A stretch of 64,000 nucleotides of DNA from Ifrita kowaldi. Lineage: Eukaryota > Chordata > Aves > Passeriformes > Cinclosomatidae. Positions 33,191 through 47,505 of the stretch are shown here, one piece after another. Made by a program: the position numbers and the translations under genes. Every line of letters starts with the position of its first letter. Position 1 is the stretch's first letter. The stretch lies in assembly GCA_013398055.1 (NCBI GenBank), contig VZRS01001718.1, forward strand, positions 167,232-231,231. The letters are read 5' to 3'. The notes beneath the pieces are model-generated. The model was not told where the DNA came from. It saw only the letters and a list, made by a program, of their open reading frames with translations, and searched no databases.

Positions 33191-36100
33191 GACTGCACAT
33201 AACAACCAGCCTCACATGGTCTTAAACAGTAGCTCTTCTTGCCACCACTGGAAACAGAGCAGTGGGTGGGGCAGCTCATTATGTGACCAACAGGCTGTCT
33301 CTTACATGCAGCTTGGGACTTCTTCCCCTTTGCAAAGCTCCCCTGTGGGACACAGCCTCACCTGCACACTCAGTTCTTGCTCCATCCCCAAAATGCTGAG
33401 TTCATCCTCAGGCTGAGGCCTGAGGCCAGCTGATAGTTCAAAATCAAGCCAGCTAAATTAAGATCTTTAGGAAAAGGTGCAATTTGTGTATCCTAGCATA
33501 AACAGAGCTGCTTGATTTGCTACAAATGAGGAACAGTGTTGGCTCCTGGTCCTTCACAAGGCAATGGGAGAGCAAGAGGTAAAATCAGGTCGTGCTCTTA
33601 CACACAGTTTTGGGAGCAGTAAATAGGTACAATACAAGATGCCCAAGTCAGCTGAGGAGGTTCTACCTTTCCCTTCAATACTGCTCCTTGGACTCTCTCC
33701 AAAAACATTTTTCAGCAGTGACAAGCTGAAAGCTAATTGTCAAAACTAATTATATGTACAAAGTAATTGAAAAAAAGATTAATGAAATTTCCATGTTATC
33801 TCCTAGATACTTCCTGGGCCGTTTTTTTCTCCCCAGTTCATTACCTTTTCTTCTGTGATTCTGCAAGGGCTGGGCTGCCTGTACACACATGCTCATGCAT
33901 GCAAACACACACATGTACACAGACACCAACACACACTCACTTCCTCATTCCACTTGGTTCAACCATTCCCTCTACTCCATCTTTCTTTTCTTTCTTTTAA
34001 TACAGTTTCCTCTTTGTAGTGTTTTCAGGCCCTGTATGCCTTGCTGGTGTTTCACCCCCACCTCTTCTCACAGTCCCTGTGTCATGTTTGAATCTTCCCT
34101 GTTGTCAGGCCTAACTGACTCATCACTTGTGTTAGACACAAGATGGGGATGTCATCCTCCAAGTGACTTGAGCAGGGCTCAGGTAACCAAGGAGTTACAC
34201 TTGGCTGCTGGACATGCCAATAGTTCTGCGTGTTGAGTGAGGGGCCTCGGAGCTGGTCAGGTGCCTGCCTTTCCCTTGTAAAACATGCAGCTGCTTGGTA
34301 ATACGGATACAGGATTATTTTTTCACTATAGGCAAATAGTGAAGTCCCAGTTACTCTTTTTGAAAGGATTGAATTGCTTTTGATGAAACCTTTTCCAGAC
34401 AGTTCAGCAGAAAATAAGCAACCAGCATGGAGAATTGGTTAAAAATCTGTGAAATCATAAGCAATTGAAAAAGCCTTTCAAAGTGTTACATTTCTTTAAT
34501 GATAGGCAATGCTTCCTGCTCTGGCCATAGCATCTTTAAAGCCTTCACACCAATAAGTCCCCTTGACACTGAAGCAACACTGCCTTTTTTGACAAAATTC
34601 CAGCTGTATGATCCTGACTGGAAAATGCTTGTATTGTTATGACCAAATTTTCTCAATTACAATATAAATGCCATTTTTCTGAAGTGAATGAGACTTGAGG
34701 TTTGCTTTTCAGACTGAGAGAAGTATTTGTCACTTTTAAAGTCCCCCTTTTCACTGAGCATATGTACCACTTTCCTGGAGGTTTGAAGCTGGGGACCTCT
34801 TCTACTGCTGTGGGGCAGTTGTCTTGGCTTGTTCAGCTGTGCCAGCTCACATCAGCTGAGCATCCAACCTGGTCTTTGATAAGGTTCTTTTTGAACCCTT
34901 ATGCTCTGTTTGTCTTTACCTAGCAATCACCAGGATGGTGAGGGACAACTGACAATAAGACCAACGGCTCTCTGAGAGAGATTTGAGCATATAGGGGCAG
35001 GTGGAGGGGACAAACTTCCAGCACCAGTGTTTCAGAGGTTCACAATAACACACTTCCCTCAAATAGCATTCTTTATTTGAATAAGCATTAAAGGGTAGCA
35101 AGTAACCACAGGATGCTGAATAACTCTGGGTTATAACTCTCAGCAAAGAGGCTGCACAGTTTCCTGGATTGTCTTTAACAGGAGGCGAGGCAGACCTGGA
35201 AAGCTTTCCATTTTCCAGCCTGCTGGCTTTAGCAATAATGTCATGTAAGTCCACAGGGAGACAAGTGACCTTCTAGCTCATGGTATTGTGCTGGTAACAC
35301 ACATAAACAACGCCTGTAGCTAGAGGGGTAAGAACTTCACCAAAAACAAGGTCTAAGGAGAAGTCCTTTCCTTTGTGCCTTTTCATATCAACCTCCTGTG
35401 ATGAAAGCTCTCCTAAGTGTCTGATGTGTTCATCCTCCATTCTCCTAAGGGGTTTAAACTCACCTCTTTCACTGTCAAAAGAGATCCTTAAACACCACAC
35501 TCTCATCAAGGCTGGAACAGCTCAGGAACATACACAGACATGCTGAATTTGTATCACAATGAATAAAGGGGTGTTGTGTTCACATGGTGACAGCCATCAG
35601 TAAATCCGGGTGATAATCATTTTCCCATCATATCCTTGTCATCCACTACCAAATGGCTGTAGAATGTCTCTGACAGGCTACAGGTTACAATTTTAACACC
35701 TGTAGGAGATGGTCAAATCCTTGGACTGTTATGTCATTACTAGTACCCATAGCCACTATCAGCCTGGATGGATTTTGCAGTCTTCTGACAGCACAGAGTG
35801 TGCTGACATCTGCCCCCAAATGTAGTGTCAGGTGAGCCTGCTTCCAACAGCAATTTTGGACATCCCCACCCTGCTGCCAGCCCAAGGATGCTACTGCATG
35901 TCCCATCCTGGGCTGCTGGCCCCATGGAGGGTACCTGTCCCAAAGGGAGCTGGCAGCTCTCTCTCTCTTTCCACAGATGTGGGCAGGGTGTACTGCACAG
36001 CACATCCAGCAGAAAGGGGAAAAAAGGATTTAAAATATTTCCTATCTTTAACATTTGAAAAATCTAGACCATTCCAGTGTACTCGTGTGTCCCTTGTGGC

Positions 36101-38383
36101 TCGCTCTGCAGCTCAGTCCAGCACTCCCCTTTGATGTTCTGCCCACAGTATAATAAACTTCACTAAAGAATAGAAAAACAGCTCATCTCTGTGAAAGCCA
36201 CAAGCAAATGAACTGGAAATGTGAACTGAAGCTGCACCGTGTTTTTTTGTAGGAGCAGATTCTTTTATATTAAGTGGCCTAAAAGGATATGGTAAAATTC
36301 AGCCAAACAGAATGATGGTCAACATTGCTAGAATTTTCCTGGGTAGAAAATGTTGTGTTTATAGCAGTTTTGGTAAATTACTAAAATTTGGTAAGTGCAG
36401 GAAAGGGAAAAGGACTTTCTTCAGAGCTAAGTGTCTTAGTTTTTTTCTCCTCTTTAGACTTCTGGTTTCATCTTGTTCAGTATCAAAGAAAGCAAGCAAA
36501 AGTATGAAAAATGTGACTTCTGGGAAATAATCAGTTGTGGGAAAAGTAGAACTCAGGTCTGAGAATTGTAATTGGAAAATAATAATTTCTCTAAGATCAA
36601 ATCCCTAGCACTCCGTAAGTTTAAAAGGGAAATATTCTGTCTAATCTATCCTGAACAGTGGGAGATTTTTTCCTCTCACTGTATTCATTTCTGTTTGTGT
36701 CATTCCTGGAAAGGGACCTCTTTTTTAGATATCTTCTAATTTTGTGGTAGGGATTGTGGATTTTGGTGATATGCCAAAGTCTAAAGACTTTCAACACTGA
36801 AAGTTTCTAAGAAAGAAATTATGTCAGATAGACTCTCTTACCTCATATGACACTTGGCCTGAGATTTACTGCTGCTTTTTTCTAGGGTGCTGGAAGAAAG
36901 CTGTGCTGCCACTTGTTGAGCAGACTATAGTTCAGCTTTCAAGCAGTCCTTCACAGCTTTTATCCACAGAGGAACAGAAAACTTTGACAAGAAAATTTAG
37001 TGAATCAGCTGTAGCAACATGCTGCATGAGCTAATTTTTAAAACCATGTATAGGATGTGAAAGGCTAAAAATCCCATTGTCTTTTTAAGTCATGAAGGGC
37101 CAACTCCACAGAGGTCAAAATTGTGACCACTGTTGCCATACATAAATATGGGTGGTCAGTGCCTAAACTGGAGTCTCTTAACTGGATTCAGAATGAGAAG
37201 ACAGGTAAGGTGTCCCAGTGCATGGCCAGGAGACACTGTGGTGCCCACAGCTAATTTTCCCTTCATTTTAAAGGTACCATGTGACAAAATACACTGGAAA
37301 GGGATGCAAGAGATGAGGAAGCACCCGTCAAATGTCTAAAAGGCAATACCTGCTACCTGTGCTTCCCTTTCTATTCCTGATTTGAACAGTCCTGTGCAGT
37401 ATTTCAGTTTAAGCTCAGGGGGAGTTCCCGCAGCACCGGGTGCTCCAATTACCACAGTGCTTCACCCCCACTACCCTGTGCTTGCAGGCAAGGACTGTGC
37501 CTAGATTGCTCCGTCCAGGGCACTGGTCCCCTCCCCCACACCCAGCAGTGATGCTGAGGTGCAGCTTAGTAGGAAATACCCTATTTTGCTCTTCCTTTTG
37601 GCATCTGGTATAGCTTTTGAATTTCATGTGGTTTTGTGCTACACTGGAAGACCTGGAGCGGAGACCAGTGCTAAATGAGGCAAATTATTCCCTCAAGCTG
37701 CTGCAGAACTCACTGTCAGAGAATTACATCACCATGTGGGACAATCTGTGGGATGTGTCTGCAGACAGCCATTATTGGGAACAATTCTTCCAAGGCAAAC
37801 AAGACCACAACTCGGAAGCTGCCTGCAGTGAGTTGTAAGACTTGCTGTGAGAAGTCCTGCACCATTAAACAAGGCACAAGCTATTTATGCACCTTATAGC
37901 ACGAGTAAAGACGTACTGTTCTATACACTCAGCTCACACCTGCCTTGTGCTCTGCAGAAGGACTCTATTTGTTGTCTCACTAGGAGTCAGATCATGAAAT
38001 CCCAAAGAACTGTCTTGGAGGATGTCTTCGTGTTCCCTGACAGCTGCAGGACCTCATGGGGATGACAAGAAGCTCTCTCCACAGAATGCTGTGCTTTACC
38101 CCCTGAAACCTCATTGCTCTTTTGCAGACCCCAGCACCAATCCATTTGTGATTTTTATTTGAGCAAAATTCCCATTGTACAGTCAGCCTTTAAACATTTC
38201 AGGGGAAATTTCCATTATTAGGGACAGAAATTAGGCATGCAAATCATTAATGTATTCTGGCTTTTCCAAAGCATCTCCTCATCTAGCTTAATCAGAAGCC
38301 ACGAGAAGGAAAGAGGATTAGAAAAATATATTTCTACAGAGAGTTTCTTAACAATTTTTCTGCTCTAAGGCTCAGCACTTACA
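33191..38383. other. Intergenic DNA
   Basis: No gene was recognised. A CA-rich tract lies at 33,883-33,945. The many overlapping frames at 35.7-36.1 kb lack domains and are considered chance. Confidence 0.55.
33883..33945 (+). repeat. Degenerate (CA)n tract
   Basis: ACACACATG-type interrupted CA repeats, encoding a spurious His/Thr-rich frame. Confidence 0.85.
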
Positions 38384-38970
38384 TGCCAGGTTTGGCTGGG
38401 GTAGAGTTAATTTTCCTCACAGTGGCTGCTATGGGGCTGTGGTTTGGATTTGTGCTGAACACTGGCTTGATAATGGAGAGATGTTTTTGTTATTGCTGAG
38501 CAGTGCTTGTACAGAGCCAAGGCATTTTGTGCTACTCACTGCATCAGAGAGGAGGCTGGGGGTGCACAAGCACAGCTGGGAGGGGACAAAGCCAGGACAG
38601 CTGATCCCAGCTGACCCAAGGGATATTCCATATTTCATGGCATTATGCTAAGCATATAAATCTGAAGGAAGAAGAAGGAAGGGGGGATATTCAGAGTGAT
38701 GGCATTTGTCCTCTCAAGTCACTGTTACGTGTGATGGAGACCTGCTTCCTTGGGGATGGCTGAACACCTGCCTGCCCATGGGAAGGGGTGAATGAATTCC
38801 TTCTTTTGCTTTGCTTGTACATGGTTTTTGCTCTCCCTATTATATTATATTTATGTCAACCCACGAGTTTTCTGGCTTTTACTCTTCCAGTGTGCCCCCA
38901 ATCCTGCTGGTGGGGGAGTGAGTGAGTGCCTGCCTGGGGCTTGGCTGCTGCCTGAAGTTAAACCACAACA
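38384..38970 (+). mobile_element. Solo LTR of an endogenous retrovirus (ERVL type, songbird)
   Basis: The block begins TGCCAGGTTTGGCTGGGG and ends GTTAAACCACAACA, the TG...CA form of an LTR. Inside are the landmark phrases of a common passerine ERVL LTR: GTGGCTGCTATGGGGCTGTG, GAGGAGGCTGGGGGTGCA, GGGAGGGGACAAAGCCAGGA, GTTACGTGTGATGGAG, TGCCTGCCCATGGGAAG and CAACCCACGAGTTTTCTGGC. No gag, pol or second LTR flanks it, so it is a solo LTR left by recombination. No exact 5-bp target duplication is evident. Its poly(A) signal area is mutated. The frames at 38,439-38,980 belong to it. Confidence 0.85.
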
Positions 38971-40836
38971 TTTTATATGATGCACACCCATGCAAAATCA
39001 CATTGGTGTGGAATACCAAAAAGACATTTTTGATTATGAATTGGACTCTGGGATCCTCCAAGGCACTGAGTGTCCCAGAATGAAAAGCAGAACTGGGATG
39101 CCAATGGAAAAGGCTCCAGCAGTGGCGTCTCAGGAAGGCTGCAGGCACGCCTTTGTGAGGAGTCTTCCGATGAAGTGCCAAGTACAAGTTGGCTGGGCCA
39201 GCAGGTATGAAATTTCACCACAGAAATGTATACAGGCATAAACTGCAAGCCTCTGGCAAGTAATTTCTGTACAATTTCCTTGCCAAGTGCTCATGCTGGG
39301 GCTTACACCAACAGATCTGCACACAAGTCAGAACAAAACCAACTCCCAGTTCCAGCGTTATTCCATCCCCATTTGGCTTTTGCTGAAATCACCTTGTATT
39401 TCATGGCTCCTTAGCTCAGCTGACAAGACTTAAGACTTATAGAAGCCATATGCTCACACACCAGACCAGTTTTACACAAAATGAGCCCATTCTGCAGAGC
39501 AGCAGTAACTCTCCCAATGCATCATCACAGCACATGTGGGTGCCCCCTTGCTGGCTGAGTCTGACCTGCACCTGGAACAGGGCCAGGATTTGCTATTTGG
39601 TCAAGAGCAATATTCTAGAGGGACAGTGAGAAAGGTACCAGATCTGTTATACCTGGATAGTGTGGCACAGAAGCCACACCAAGTGGCTTCCAAGACAAGT
39701 GACAGCAGGACACAGTATCCAGTAAGCTCAGATGAAGTCCTTGGCATTTGCTAAAGCCTTTAGAGGATACTGTGAAGAAAATCATCCAGGAAAATAGGTC
39801 TATGACAAGAGGCTATGATTTACAGTTTATTTTTCAGTAAGGTTTCATTGTCCATCCTACTCATGTTCCTAAGAAGTTTACACTTTTTTTTAATCTGAGT
39901 GCTTAGCCAATATTTGAACCCATCAAGGGTCATTTTCCTTAGAATGAGAAATAGTCAATAAGGTTCAAGTATGCACTCAGGAAGAAAAGCTGTATTTATT
40001 TAAAATAGTTTTGGGGGTTTTTTATAAAAATCTTCTTTTCACTAAACTCACAACTGAAATAAAGAACAGCCAACTGCCATCAAAATCTGCCCTCCAGCAA
40101 GCTGTGGGCTTAAAAGCCTGCACCTCTTCCTCCTCTTCTTCCCTTTACCTTCAGTGTCCCAGTGACTGGCTGCCTGTCTCCAACACACCAGTTATATTTC
40201 TAGTGCCTCAAAAATGCAACATCATCACAGTAAGTTCCTCTCTGCAGAGTCCAGGGACTGTTGGATGCACCTTTGGGTGTAGATGGTAATGGAAATCGCC
40301 CACCACTAAGTGCTACCTTAGAGTGCTTTGCAACTTGCATTAATTTTAACTTCGTAATCCTCCTTTGAGTATTTTTGAAGGGGTCTTTCTCTATTTTTTC
40401 CAAACCCATACCATTGAGGGATTTTCCTCCCTTTGTTTTTTGGTCAAGTTCAGATTGTATCACTGATGATAATATTTCTTTCTCCTGATTTTTGGTCAGA
40501 CTTTTTTCAAGTATAAGCATTTAATCCCTTGCAGCAACTACAAAGCACTCAGAGGCTTTGTGTTAGATGTCCAATGAAGAAGTAAAATTTACCAAAGAAA
40601 ATCACTGAATGACATTTTCTGTATTGCTGACATCCAGTGAGTTAGGACAACAGAAACGTTTAATCTACTTCTTTCATCATGTAGACCCTGATCCAGTTCT
40701 CCCCAGGGAATACAGTAATCTTTCCACTGACTTTCATAGGCCTGGAGCACATACACAGGGTATGCAGTGTATCTCCACCACATCAATAACTCATGGAATG
40801 TTCTCCTAATTTTTAAAGAGGATATGGTACATTTTA

Positions 40837-40881
40837 TGTGTGTATATACACACATATATATACACACACACACATATATAA
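40837..40881 (+). repeat. (TG)n/(TA)n/(CA)n compound microsatellite
   Basis: TGTGTGTATATACACACATA leads into alternating TA and CA dinucleotides. The tract is largely self-complementary and could extrude as a hairpin. Confidence 0.95.
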
Positions 40882-42566
40882 AAGGAGCATGATTTTATTG
40901 CCATGGCTAGGCATAAAAGCAATCATTAGGAAGTTTTACCTTGTACCTTGTGCCTACTCTAATACTGAAGTCTACAGCAAAATCCAAATCTGGAGGAATG
41001 ACAGGAAGCCATTATTAGTTTTCCTATGAAAATGGTATTTTTATTAAAAGCAGAAGGTGAGCTGAAGGCACCAATCCTCTTTAAAATAACTTGGGGTTTA
41101 GCATCCATAATGGAAATATATAGTGGGGCTGGGATATGTCTAACACCTCTCCCATCTTTTCTGACTGTCCATAAATAAGTAGTTTAAGGCCAATGAATAT
41201 AATAAAAGAATGATCTTAATATTTTGCTCTCAAATAGTTTCCATTTCACAGGAAGTTCAAATTTCCTTCAGTAAATGGTTTATACTTTTCCAAGCACACT
41301 TGCATTCTAGTAAAATCTATTATATATGCATTAAGGCTTAGTTTATTTATTGGGGAAGAACAGGAACGCCACAGAAAAATCAAGACTATGATATTTTTAA
41401 GGCTACATTTCTTTGAAATGGTTAGCAACTCCTCTTCCCCTGCCATTTTGAGTAGGGTGTGTGCATCACTGTTTTCAGTTTCTTGTGGAGATAATACTAA
41501 TTTCCTAAACAACAGCCTGACACAGGTTTAGACTACCTGAAAAGCAAGTCTAAGATCAGAAGTGATGACAAACCTTTAGAACCATAGTTTCCTACTGCTT
41601 TCCATGGAGCTCTGGAAGGGGTAGCAAGTCCCTGTGCAAGGGTCAGATCCTTGGACTGGAGCCTCTCAACTGCTGCAGGCAGGGGGACTTTACCAGCTTG
41701 TGTCCTGAATAGTGGAAGTTTGGCACATTTTTCTGCCCTTTGATAGTCAAAACCTGGAGTCTCAAAAATTGAAAAATGTGGTGGGAAGAATAGGACACGT
41801 CAACTGCTTCTAATGAATCTGGTTTACTACATGTACAGAAAAACATGTTTTTGATAAAACTCATAGTTATTTTTCTGAGAACAAATTTTCTCAAAAAATT
41901 AAACACCTCCTACTTTACAAGGAGTACAAACCTCTGTTCATTGCACATACCGTATATTCTGCTGAAATACTGAAGGAGGTAAAACTCTTAAGCGTTCCTG
42001 CAGGAGTTAACACTGAAAAATTAAAGCACTGGAATCTACCAGTTCATTGTATTGAAATTTCTCTAGTATGTACAATGAGTCCTTTATTACTAATTTATGT
42101 CAAACGCTGGCTTTGTGATACCAGTTCTAGGAAGATCTTCCACTTGCTCTTACCATTTCCTTTCTTTCTGGTCTAGAAGAAGGCTTGCTAACAGTCCGTC
42201 CTTGCCTGCTTTTATATTCATTCTCTATGTATCACAAATATTTAGCACTTTATCCTGGATCCTGGTTAAGCACTCAGTACACAAACTCCAAACTGTGAGC
42301 CAGGTGCTCGATGAGGCTGGAAGAGAAAATAAATTGTGGTGGAGCCATTGCCAGCTGTCCCTGGGGTCCTGCCCTAGAGGAAGGATCTGCTCAATGGTCA
42401 GAGCTGGCTAAAAGCCACTGGGAGAGCTGCCTACAAAAAAGTCCTTACATTCAGGTATTGCACAGATTCCCTGACCATAGACTTGTGGAGGAGACAGGAA
42501 AATGGAAGTAGTTACTAGAAGGGCTTTAAAAATGTCACAAGTGTAATACTCATTTTATATCTGTAT

Positions 42567-42595
42567 CTATAGCTATAGCTATAGCTATAGCTATA
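42567..42595 (+). repeat. (CTATAG)n palindromic hexamer array
   Basis: Four perfect CTATAG units plus five bases of a fifth. The unit is its own reverse complement, so the whole array is palindromic. Confidence 0.95.
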
Positions 42596-45500
42596 TAAAA
42601 CCTCAAGTCTGCAGAAGCCTAGTGCCAATATCTTAAACAAGCAAATGTCCAGTAACAACCATCTGCTTTTACCCAGGATGTTTGGGAGGCTGGAGAGTCC
42701 ATTCAGCCTTCCACATCACCTGAAAGCTCTCTCACTTCTGTTCCCAAACTGGGATATGATCTTAACTGCACAAAGCACATCACTTCATGTTTTCTTCCTG
42801 GAAAACAGACCACAGATATGGGTAAAGCAAGCCATGCTTGGCTTGCACCCCCTAAACCCGGGGAAGATGAGATTTTGGGGCAAAAGAAGGAGTGTTTTGG
42901 CATCCACTTATGTGAATTTTCTTTAAAATTCCTCCCATTTCTTGTGACCTGGTCTAGGCCAAGAATAAGAAAGAAATAAATGTGCTCCTTGGGAGCATTT
43001 CAGTCATACCTAGCGATAAGTTGTCTCTGGCAGAGATTATTTCAGCAGGATCCAGAGAGGATTTAAAATCCAAACAGAGACAGGAAAGCAGCCCAGCACT
43101 CCATTTGGATTGGTGGTAGAATTAAATCAAGTGACACAGCAGCACATGAGAACTCTCACCAAATATCTCTAAGGTGGCATTTTAACATAGGATTATTTCG
43201 TGACTGCTCCTTTTGAGCGTCTGCAGGGACATGAAGGAGCATAAATTACACAGACACTTGCCTGTACTGTGTCTCCAAATTCTAGTAGTACACAGTGAAT
43301 GAGAGAGCAGGGGAGGTACAACCAGTCCTCTCAGTCCTCTCAGCTCCTGGTTTGATGATGAAAGATCTGTGAGAGTAGGTATGGTCTCGATCCTGTTTTC
43401 AGGGTTTGGGCCATGAAGGAAGGTGAGCACAACAGCTCAATAAATTTGCTATTTACCCATAGGAGCTTGAGGAAATGGCTCCTGTTGTGGGATCCTCGGA
43501 GAAAGTGAAGTTATGGGCCATCTTGTAGCCTGCCTTAAGATAGAACCCGGCTTTGCAGATTTTTCTGTATTCATCTTTGCAGAATCTGCCTCCTATTTTT
43601 GTGTCTGGCCTGTGAACACACTAGGTAATGTGTTTTGCAATTCCATCCTGTGTGCAGTGAAAAGCAGCCATAGGTGTGGTTGTGCATGGGGGTTTCTGCA
43701 GGTACAGCTGAAGTCATGCTCTCCCCCCGACTTGACCTCAGCACAGGGAGAACTCCTCCCAGCTGCAGCTCATCTAATTGGAGGCAGGAAAAACTGAGTC
43801 TGCAATTAAGAAAGCACTGAAAGCACAGGTCTCTACACTGGATGCTTATCAGCTATACATCAGACTCCCTCTACCAGCAGAATCATGTTGTGAATCTATT
43901 TGTAGAACTTGATTTATGAAGACTAATAAGACAAACAAATTAAGTCAACTTATGGCAAAACCCATGTATTTTTCTTTCAGTTCAGATTCCAAAATGCTAT
44001 TTTCTTTCTCATAGGGCTATTTTTAATGGCAGAGCCTATGTGTACCCTACCCAGCCCTGTAAGGAATGCCAGGACAGCAAAAAAGCACTGCAATTATGTG
44101 GCCCACCAGAAGTCAAGTAAAAAAATATACAGCGCTCACCAATATTTATCAGCTATTTCTAAACCTGAGCAGAGCCAGGGGATTACAATGGTTTCTCTTC
44201 TTTCTTAGCACTTTGGGCAGAAATCCTTGTTTTCTATTCAATCTGTGTCTTCCTATCTGATGTGATAACATAACTCAATGTTAGCTGAAAGATCCTGATG
44301 TCATGATCAAGTAAACCAAATTCTGTTACAACTCTACAAATACCAGGCACCATGTATCTTGCCAGTCTACATTCTCACTGTTTCTTCTACCATTTCCTTA
44401 AATATGAAGCACTTAAGGTTGTGAGTAGCCACAGATCCATTGGTTACATCTATTCTGTTGTGCAGAAGAAGTCTTAAGGCTAGGCTTTAGGCCAAACTCA
44501 ACACCCATCCACATAAATTGCCTTCAGGAGTATTTTAGAGTTCTTTCTGAGATAATTCATTGGATTTGTTAGAGTGGAGAGTCCCATGCTGTTTGCTCTG
44601 CTTTCAGCCTTTGGTGCACCCGCCTTTGGTGCATCAGCCTTCCTCTATGCATTTCCCCCTGCAGTGACACCACATGGCTGACAGCAGACAGAAGAGTCAC
44701 CTATGGAAGAGAATAAGTGGGGAAATCTTTCATAGGAAAACTCCCTGACTCCCAGTGTTAAGTTATATAGATTGCTGAAGCCTCTATTCAGGTTTTCTAT
44801 GTCTCAATCCAGACTAAATCAAAAGCAGTGTAAATAGATAAAAATGTAAACGTGTATCTATACATATACATAAATATGTAAGCATTTGTAGCTCCTGGAA
44901 GCGCAGGCTTGTTTCAAGACAGGATAGTTTAGGTGTAATATTAACACAGGCATGAGAGGAACTATTCCAAAATAACATTCATCTGACTTTTTGGACCTAG
45001 GTAGATGTTAACAGAAAATCCATTTATGGCAGACATTGGGAAGGGGAGGATCTCCAAGCTCTGTAATGTTTGTTAGTTCAAAATCCCAGAACACACTCCA
45101 AAAGTGAAGAAACTAGACTGGTAATGGCACCTGTGCATTTATGATTTTATTTGAATATGTACATTTCTTCTGCTTTACAAAGTAGTAATTTTGCTAAATT
45201 CATTTGTTTCTGCTATCACATTCTTTTACAAAGTTACACATTGCTTCTGCAAATAGGTGACTCTTGGGATCTCCATCCTCAGAAGGAAGAAAGTGTTCTG
45301 CATTACACCAGCAACCACAAAGTAGAGCCAGTGCCTGGTTGTGCTACTTGGAGAGGTTTAAAACATAAGGACTGCAACTGTATGCCAAACACAGACTAAC
45401 AAATGCCCAGGGCAAAGACAGGAGCAAAGGGGGGCTCAGATAGGGCTGTGACTGACTATAAGAACCTTGGACCTGGTTATCCACTGGCAGAATAAGGGTT

Positions 45501-46792
45501 CAGTAATTGCAAAACCACTGGTTTAAAAAGATTATCTAGTTACTGGTTGCACATGGCTTTTTCAGTGACAAGGCTTGAAAGCTAAGAGAGTTATGGAGAA
45601 AACAAGATGCTTTTTAAGCTATGGTCCAGTGTTTTTGTATTTTGGTGAGTAACATTTTCTTCCCAAAACCTGGAATTAATTGCTACATAAATATACATTC
45701 CTAACGTCAGAGTCTTAGAAATACTGCAGTGAAATTTGCTTGTCTGGAGACTTAAAACTCTCTATTTAAAAAGCTGGACTTTACAGGCCAAATCTTGACT
45801 TTTTTGTGATCATATTAATCTATCGTGTATCACACTGCAAATTTGAGCATGAACCTGTCTCTGAAAGACTGAGTGAATTCTTGTAATATTTCTCCATATT
45901 GTAATAGTTTTCCATATTCCTGCTTCCCCTTCTGCTTAACGTATTGGCTAACAAACTGTGTATCCAGAAAAATACAGTAGCTAGCTATAAACTTTCAGGT
46001 TTCTAACAGTTTTAACACTTGAACTTCTCTGTATCATTCAAATTTCAATATAAGATTTATTCCAATTTCTTTCTCACCTGGATTTTTGATATCTGATCCT
46101 ACTGAAGTGACTTTGAAAGATATCACATTGACATTTTTGACTCATTGGCATAGTAGAAGAAAGAGGAATGAAAGACTATTGTCTTGTGTAGGAAGAAGTA
46201 AAAATACTGAACTTTTTTTTAATATATATGTTGCAGAAAATAGCTAGAGGGGGATAGACACAATTCATCAGCACTTGATTTAAATTGCTGTATCTTCATT
46301 TTCTATGTGAACCAGTACATGCTTATTCCTGTAGTATGCAGACTGTGTGCTTATCACCAAAAGCTTCAGAAATATGTGGGTGTAGTCAACATCTGTGATT
46401 GCTTTCCTGAATGTTCTGGGCTGTTGCAATCTTCTCAAAATAGAGGCAAAGGGAAACACCTTTCACTGTGCCTTTAAGGCAAGAAATGCACATTTGTAAT
46501 AAATTCAATTTGTGCCTCTCTCATATTTTCCATTTTTAAAATCCTAAATAAATATTTTAATCCTACCAGAGCTTCTTTGAAGAAATAAAGTAGATAGCTC
46601 TCCCTCCACTGCACAAATGCAAAGACTGAGGCAGAAATATAATTCATTACAAAATATACCTCTAATTTAGAAGTCAGAAATCTGTATCACTTAATCCTGA
46701 ATACTCAGCAGAGTGGTCAAAATGGACCAGTATACTTCAGGAATGCCAAAATGACTCTTCACAGAGATATATATCTGCATTTTTCATACACG

Positions 46793-46834
46793 GAAAATAG
46801 AAATACATTTCTATTTTCATACAATTTCATACAA
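46793..46834. repeat. Perfect 12-bp-arm hairpin plus tandem decamer
   Basis: GAAAATAGAAAT, AC, ATTTCTATTTTC (46,793-46,818) is a perfect inverted repeat. It overlaps two exact copies of TTTCATACAA (46,815-46,834), and a partial copy of the left arm follows. Confidence 0.9.
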
Positions 46835-47505
46835 TAGAAAATGGAAATAAAAGTACATCAGAGCTTATTACCAACATGTATTCACATTTCTGAACATTAA
46901 ATATATTATATGCGGCTTCTGAAGTCCATATCAACTCTGGTTTATACAGTCAGTACCCATTTCTAATTAAATCATCCTGCAGTCCATTTTTATTTATGAC
47001 TTGACATAGAAATAGTCTTTGATCCATTTGTGAGCTACCTGTGGATCACTATTACAGCTAGTTTGGCCTAGATGATACATTTTCCACCAAAGAACACAGC
47101 CTTAGAACAAGGTTATGCCCAGCCTTGGGCTACTCCTTATATCTCACTTTTTAGAAAATTATTGACATTGATACAGAAGCAAGAGGTGGATTATTTTTCC
47201 CTCTATTCCCCTGTACAATACTGCTCAATATTATTTGAGATGTGGACTAACAAGAAACAAGGAGTTGGCTGTGTAGGAGAGGTGAGTCTCTTCTGCCCCT
47301 TCACTGTGTGCCCAGGCTCTTCTGTGCATGTCTGGCTGGTACCTCTGACCAGGGCACCACTCTGAACTGGGTATGCTGAATAATTTATGGGTCAGGAGAG
47401 TGCTGCCTGTTCCAGCTGCTGTACAGCTAATTTCGAACAGAAGACATGCACAGATGCTCAGCTACCAGCAGTACAGTTCTTTCAAGTACAGGGAAGGATT
47501 TGTGA

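Larger units (their letters stand above)
38971..47505. other. Gene-free DNA
   Basis: No gene or clear transposon was recognised in this 8.5 kb. Simple repeats and a small hairpin are listed separately. Confidence 0.5.

Noticed and set aside
33889..34236. His/Thr-rich 115-codon frame
   Set aside because: It is generated by the CA-rich repeat tract.
35685..36134. Cluster of overlapping frames on both strands as a possible gene
   Set aside because: Five frames share the same DNA, none has a domain or conserved motif, and no splice context supports an exon.
38439..38980. Frames inside the solo LTR as host genes
   Set aside because: They lie wholly in LTR sequence, which is non-coding.
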